64,000 nucleotides of DNA from JACCZX01 sp038216465. GTDB lineage: Bacteria > Pseudomonadota > Gammaproteobacteria > Burkholderiales > Burkholderiaceae_F. The stretch spans positions 537,141-601,140 of the forward strand of contig JBBQQC010000001.1 of the NCBI GenBank assembly GCA_038216465.1, read 5' to 3'. This document shows positions 63,180 through 64,000 of the stretch, piece by piece. The notes beneath the pieces were generated by a model. The model had not been told where the DNA came from. It searched no databases and saw only the letters and a list, made by a program, of their open reading frames with translations. Each line of letters opens with the position of its first letter. Within the stretch, counting starts at the first letter, position 1. The position numbers were made by a program, and so were the translations under genes.

Positions 63180-63678
63180 CCAGGGCCATGGCCAACGAAA
63201 GGATGGCGGCGGAGTAGCTGTACTCGCGCATCCCCATCATCACGCTCGTGGCGCTGGCACTGAACGTGGACTGCCAGGGGCCGATCGGCAGTCCACGTGG
63301 AGCGGTGGGCGGCGCGACGATGTTCGCAAAGTGCACTTCAACATAGGGCTTTCCCGTCTCGGTAAGCGCATGTTTGGTAGCCACACCGCCTTCAGTTAGG
63401 CCCGCGGGGTTGATGATGTATGCGTCCGCTGATTGTGCGCTCCCGTGAATGAACTCGAGAATGGCGCCCTCGTAGTTGGAAGCGAAGGTTGTCACGGTGA
63501 CACCCAGGGAGGCGCCGAAGTTCTGGCAGAAGTTCTGCAGATCCTCCAGCGATGCGATGGAGCCATAAACGCGCTTGTTTCTTGCCCCGAGGTTCGTCAT
63601 GTTGGGTCCGTCGATAACGACGAGCCGATGGTCGCGCTTCGACGACCGATAGCCGAGTGAGAGAGGGAAGGTGTTCAT
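63142..63678 (-). CDS. Type II 3-dehydroquinate dehydratase-like protein with altered active site
   Basis: The 178-residue protein has the AroQ fold: DGPNMTNLGARNKRVYGS with the catalytic Tyr, SNYEGAILEFIHGS with a substrate His, INPAGL and a final KPYVEVHFANI. The motif that should read THTS and hold the catalytic His is TEGG, and the Arg that usually follows is Lys (VATKHAL). Two key active-site residues are therefore changed, so normal dehydroquinase activity is doubtful. An extra C-terminal segment of about 40 residues is present. It overlaps the SnoaL-like gene. An attC-like palindrome lies about 80 bp upstream. Confidence 0.85.
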   Translation of the reverse strand: MNTFPLSLGYRSSKRDHRLVVIDGPNMTNLGARNKRVYGSIASLEDLQNFCQNFGASLGVTVTTFASNYEGAILEFIHGSAQSADAYIINPAGLTEGGVATKHALTETGKPYVEVHFANIVAPPTAPRGLPIGPWQSTFSASATSVMMGMREYSYSAAILSLAMALDDGNFLGANADP

Positions 63679-63758
63679 GTGCTTCCTTTCGTGAGGGGCT
63701 AATCTGGTCGGGCAGGCCGACTTCCAGGGAGTGCAGTTGTGGGTCGGAAGATATGCCG

Positions 63759-63836
63759 CCTAACGTTCGCGATCAGGGGCGCGAGCGGCGGCGCCTAGCG
63801 CCGCTGCGAAGCGGCCCCTGGTTCGCGCGGTTAGTC
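63759..63836 (-). repeat. attC-like imperfect palindrome (78 bp)
   Basis: The plus-strand ends read GCCTAAC and GTTAGTC; on the minus strand they are GACTAAC and GTTAGGC, close to the integron RYYYAAC and GTTRRRY core sites. Inside, CAGGGGC pairs with GCCCCTG, and a GC-rich hairpin fills the middle. On the minus strand it lies 43 bp after the stop of one gene and 80 bp before the start of the next, exactly where a gene-cassette boundary would be. No integrase gene is in the window. It could also be a plain hairpin between genes. Confidence 0.5.
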
Positions 63837-63879
63837 CAATCGTTCACTCAGCGCTCTTGCATGTGCCAAGCCGAGGATG

Positions 63880-64000
63880 TTACTTCGCGTTATCGACATA
63901 CTCCGGCACTTCATAAATACGCAACTCCTTCGGCTCGCCGACCTTGCGCACGACGTCAAGGTAGAGGTCGGAGCGCAAGTACGCGTCCAGGGACTCACGT
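63880..64000 (-). CDS. 3' end of a small protein, possibly antibiotic biosynthesis monooxygenase-like (partial)
   Basis: The minus-strand frame is open to the right edge and ends at a TAA at 63880-63882, giving the last 40 residues (ESLDAYLRSDLYLDVVRKVG, then PKELRIYEVPEYVDNAK). The pattern L-x-x-Y-L-R-S-D-L-Y followed by a strand resembles the end of small ABM-type monooxygenases such as YgiN, but too little is visible for certainty. It precedes the attC-like palindrome. Confidence 0.45.
   Translation of the reverse strand, partial: RESLDAYLRSDLYLDVVRKVGEPKELRIYEVPEYVDNAK

Overview
The window is GC-rich, densely coded proteobacterial chromosome. Several features point to a betaproteobacterium of the Burkholderiales type: two Bug-family (TctC-like) periplasmic receptors, a TAXI-TRAP transporter with a DUF1850 partner, a CbpA/CbpM chaperone pair, HMG-CoA-lyase/CaiB/Bug gene order, PutA without a DNA-binding domain, and many 4-nt ATGA stop/start overlaps. 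No rRNA, tRNA, CRISPR array, phage structural gene or intact insertion sequence was seen. The taxonomic call is an inference from gene content.

Layout. 1-4.8 kb: end of a CorA-like channel gene, a PepSY membrane protein, an MFS exporter and a DsbA/FrnE-like oxidoreductase. 4.9-9.3 kb: cbpA-cbpM, then an HMG-CoA-lyase-like enzyme, a CaiB-type CoA transferase and a Bug receptor. 9.3-16.3 kb: a TPR-2OG oxygenase fusion, a sulfatase-family hydrolase and a sugar-type ABC importer whose ATPase gene carries a frame-shifting internal deletion. 16.3-24.8 kb: OsmC, a decayed fragment duplicating part of the 2.7-4.1 kb MFS gene, a PfkB kinase, a DUF1850/TRAP/TAXI operon with an internal terminator, a hydroxy-acid oxidase, a metallo-beta-lactamase-fold hydrolase and a VOC protein. 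24.8-30.5 kb: a disulfide oxidoreductase, Ada, an anchored cytochrome-like protein and an MFS/2OG-dioxygenase pair leading into putA (30.5-34.3 kb). 34.4-37.6 kb: a NitT/TauT-type ABC importer plus a cupin. 37.7-43.1 kb: a non-homologous end-joining operon, ligD-ku-HTH/TPR-NmrA, back to back with a DUF72 gene. 43.9-53.4 kb: assorted metabolic and envelope genes, ending in a TPR/HD-GYP-like protein that lacks metal ligands. 53.7-58.8 kb: a neutral-lipid cluster (WS/DGAT plus two overlapping alpha/beta hydrolases) and small secreted proteins. 58.9-61.5 kb: a fused osmoprotectant SBP-permease and an aldo/keto reductase. 61.5-64 kb looks like an accessory patch: an orphan ParA between two copies of a 74-bp direct repeat, a SnoaL-like gene with an atypical C-terminus, a type II dehydroquinase-like gene lacking key catalytic residues, and an attC-like palindrome.

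How the genes work together. The most coherent systems are the four-gene NHEJ operon with a built-in HTH/TPR protein, the translationally coupled storage-lipid cluster, the MFS-dioxygenase-PutA run, which suggests amino-acid hydroxylation or turnover, and the uptake operons (sulfatase plus ABC, TAXI-TRAP, NitT/TauT). The right end has the strongest signs of gene gain and rearrangement.
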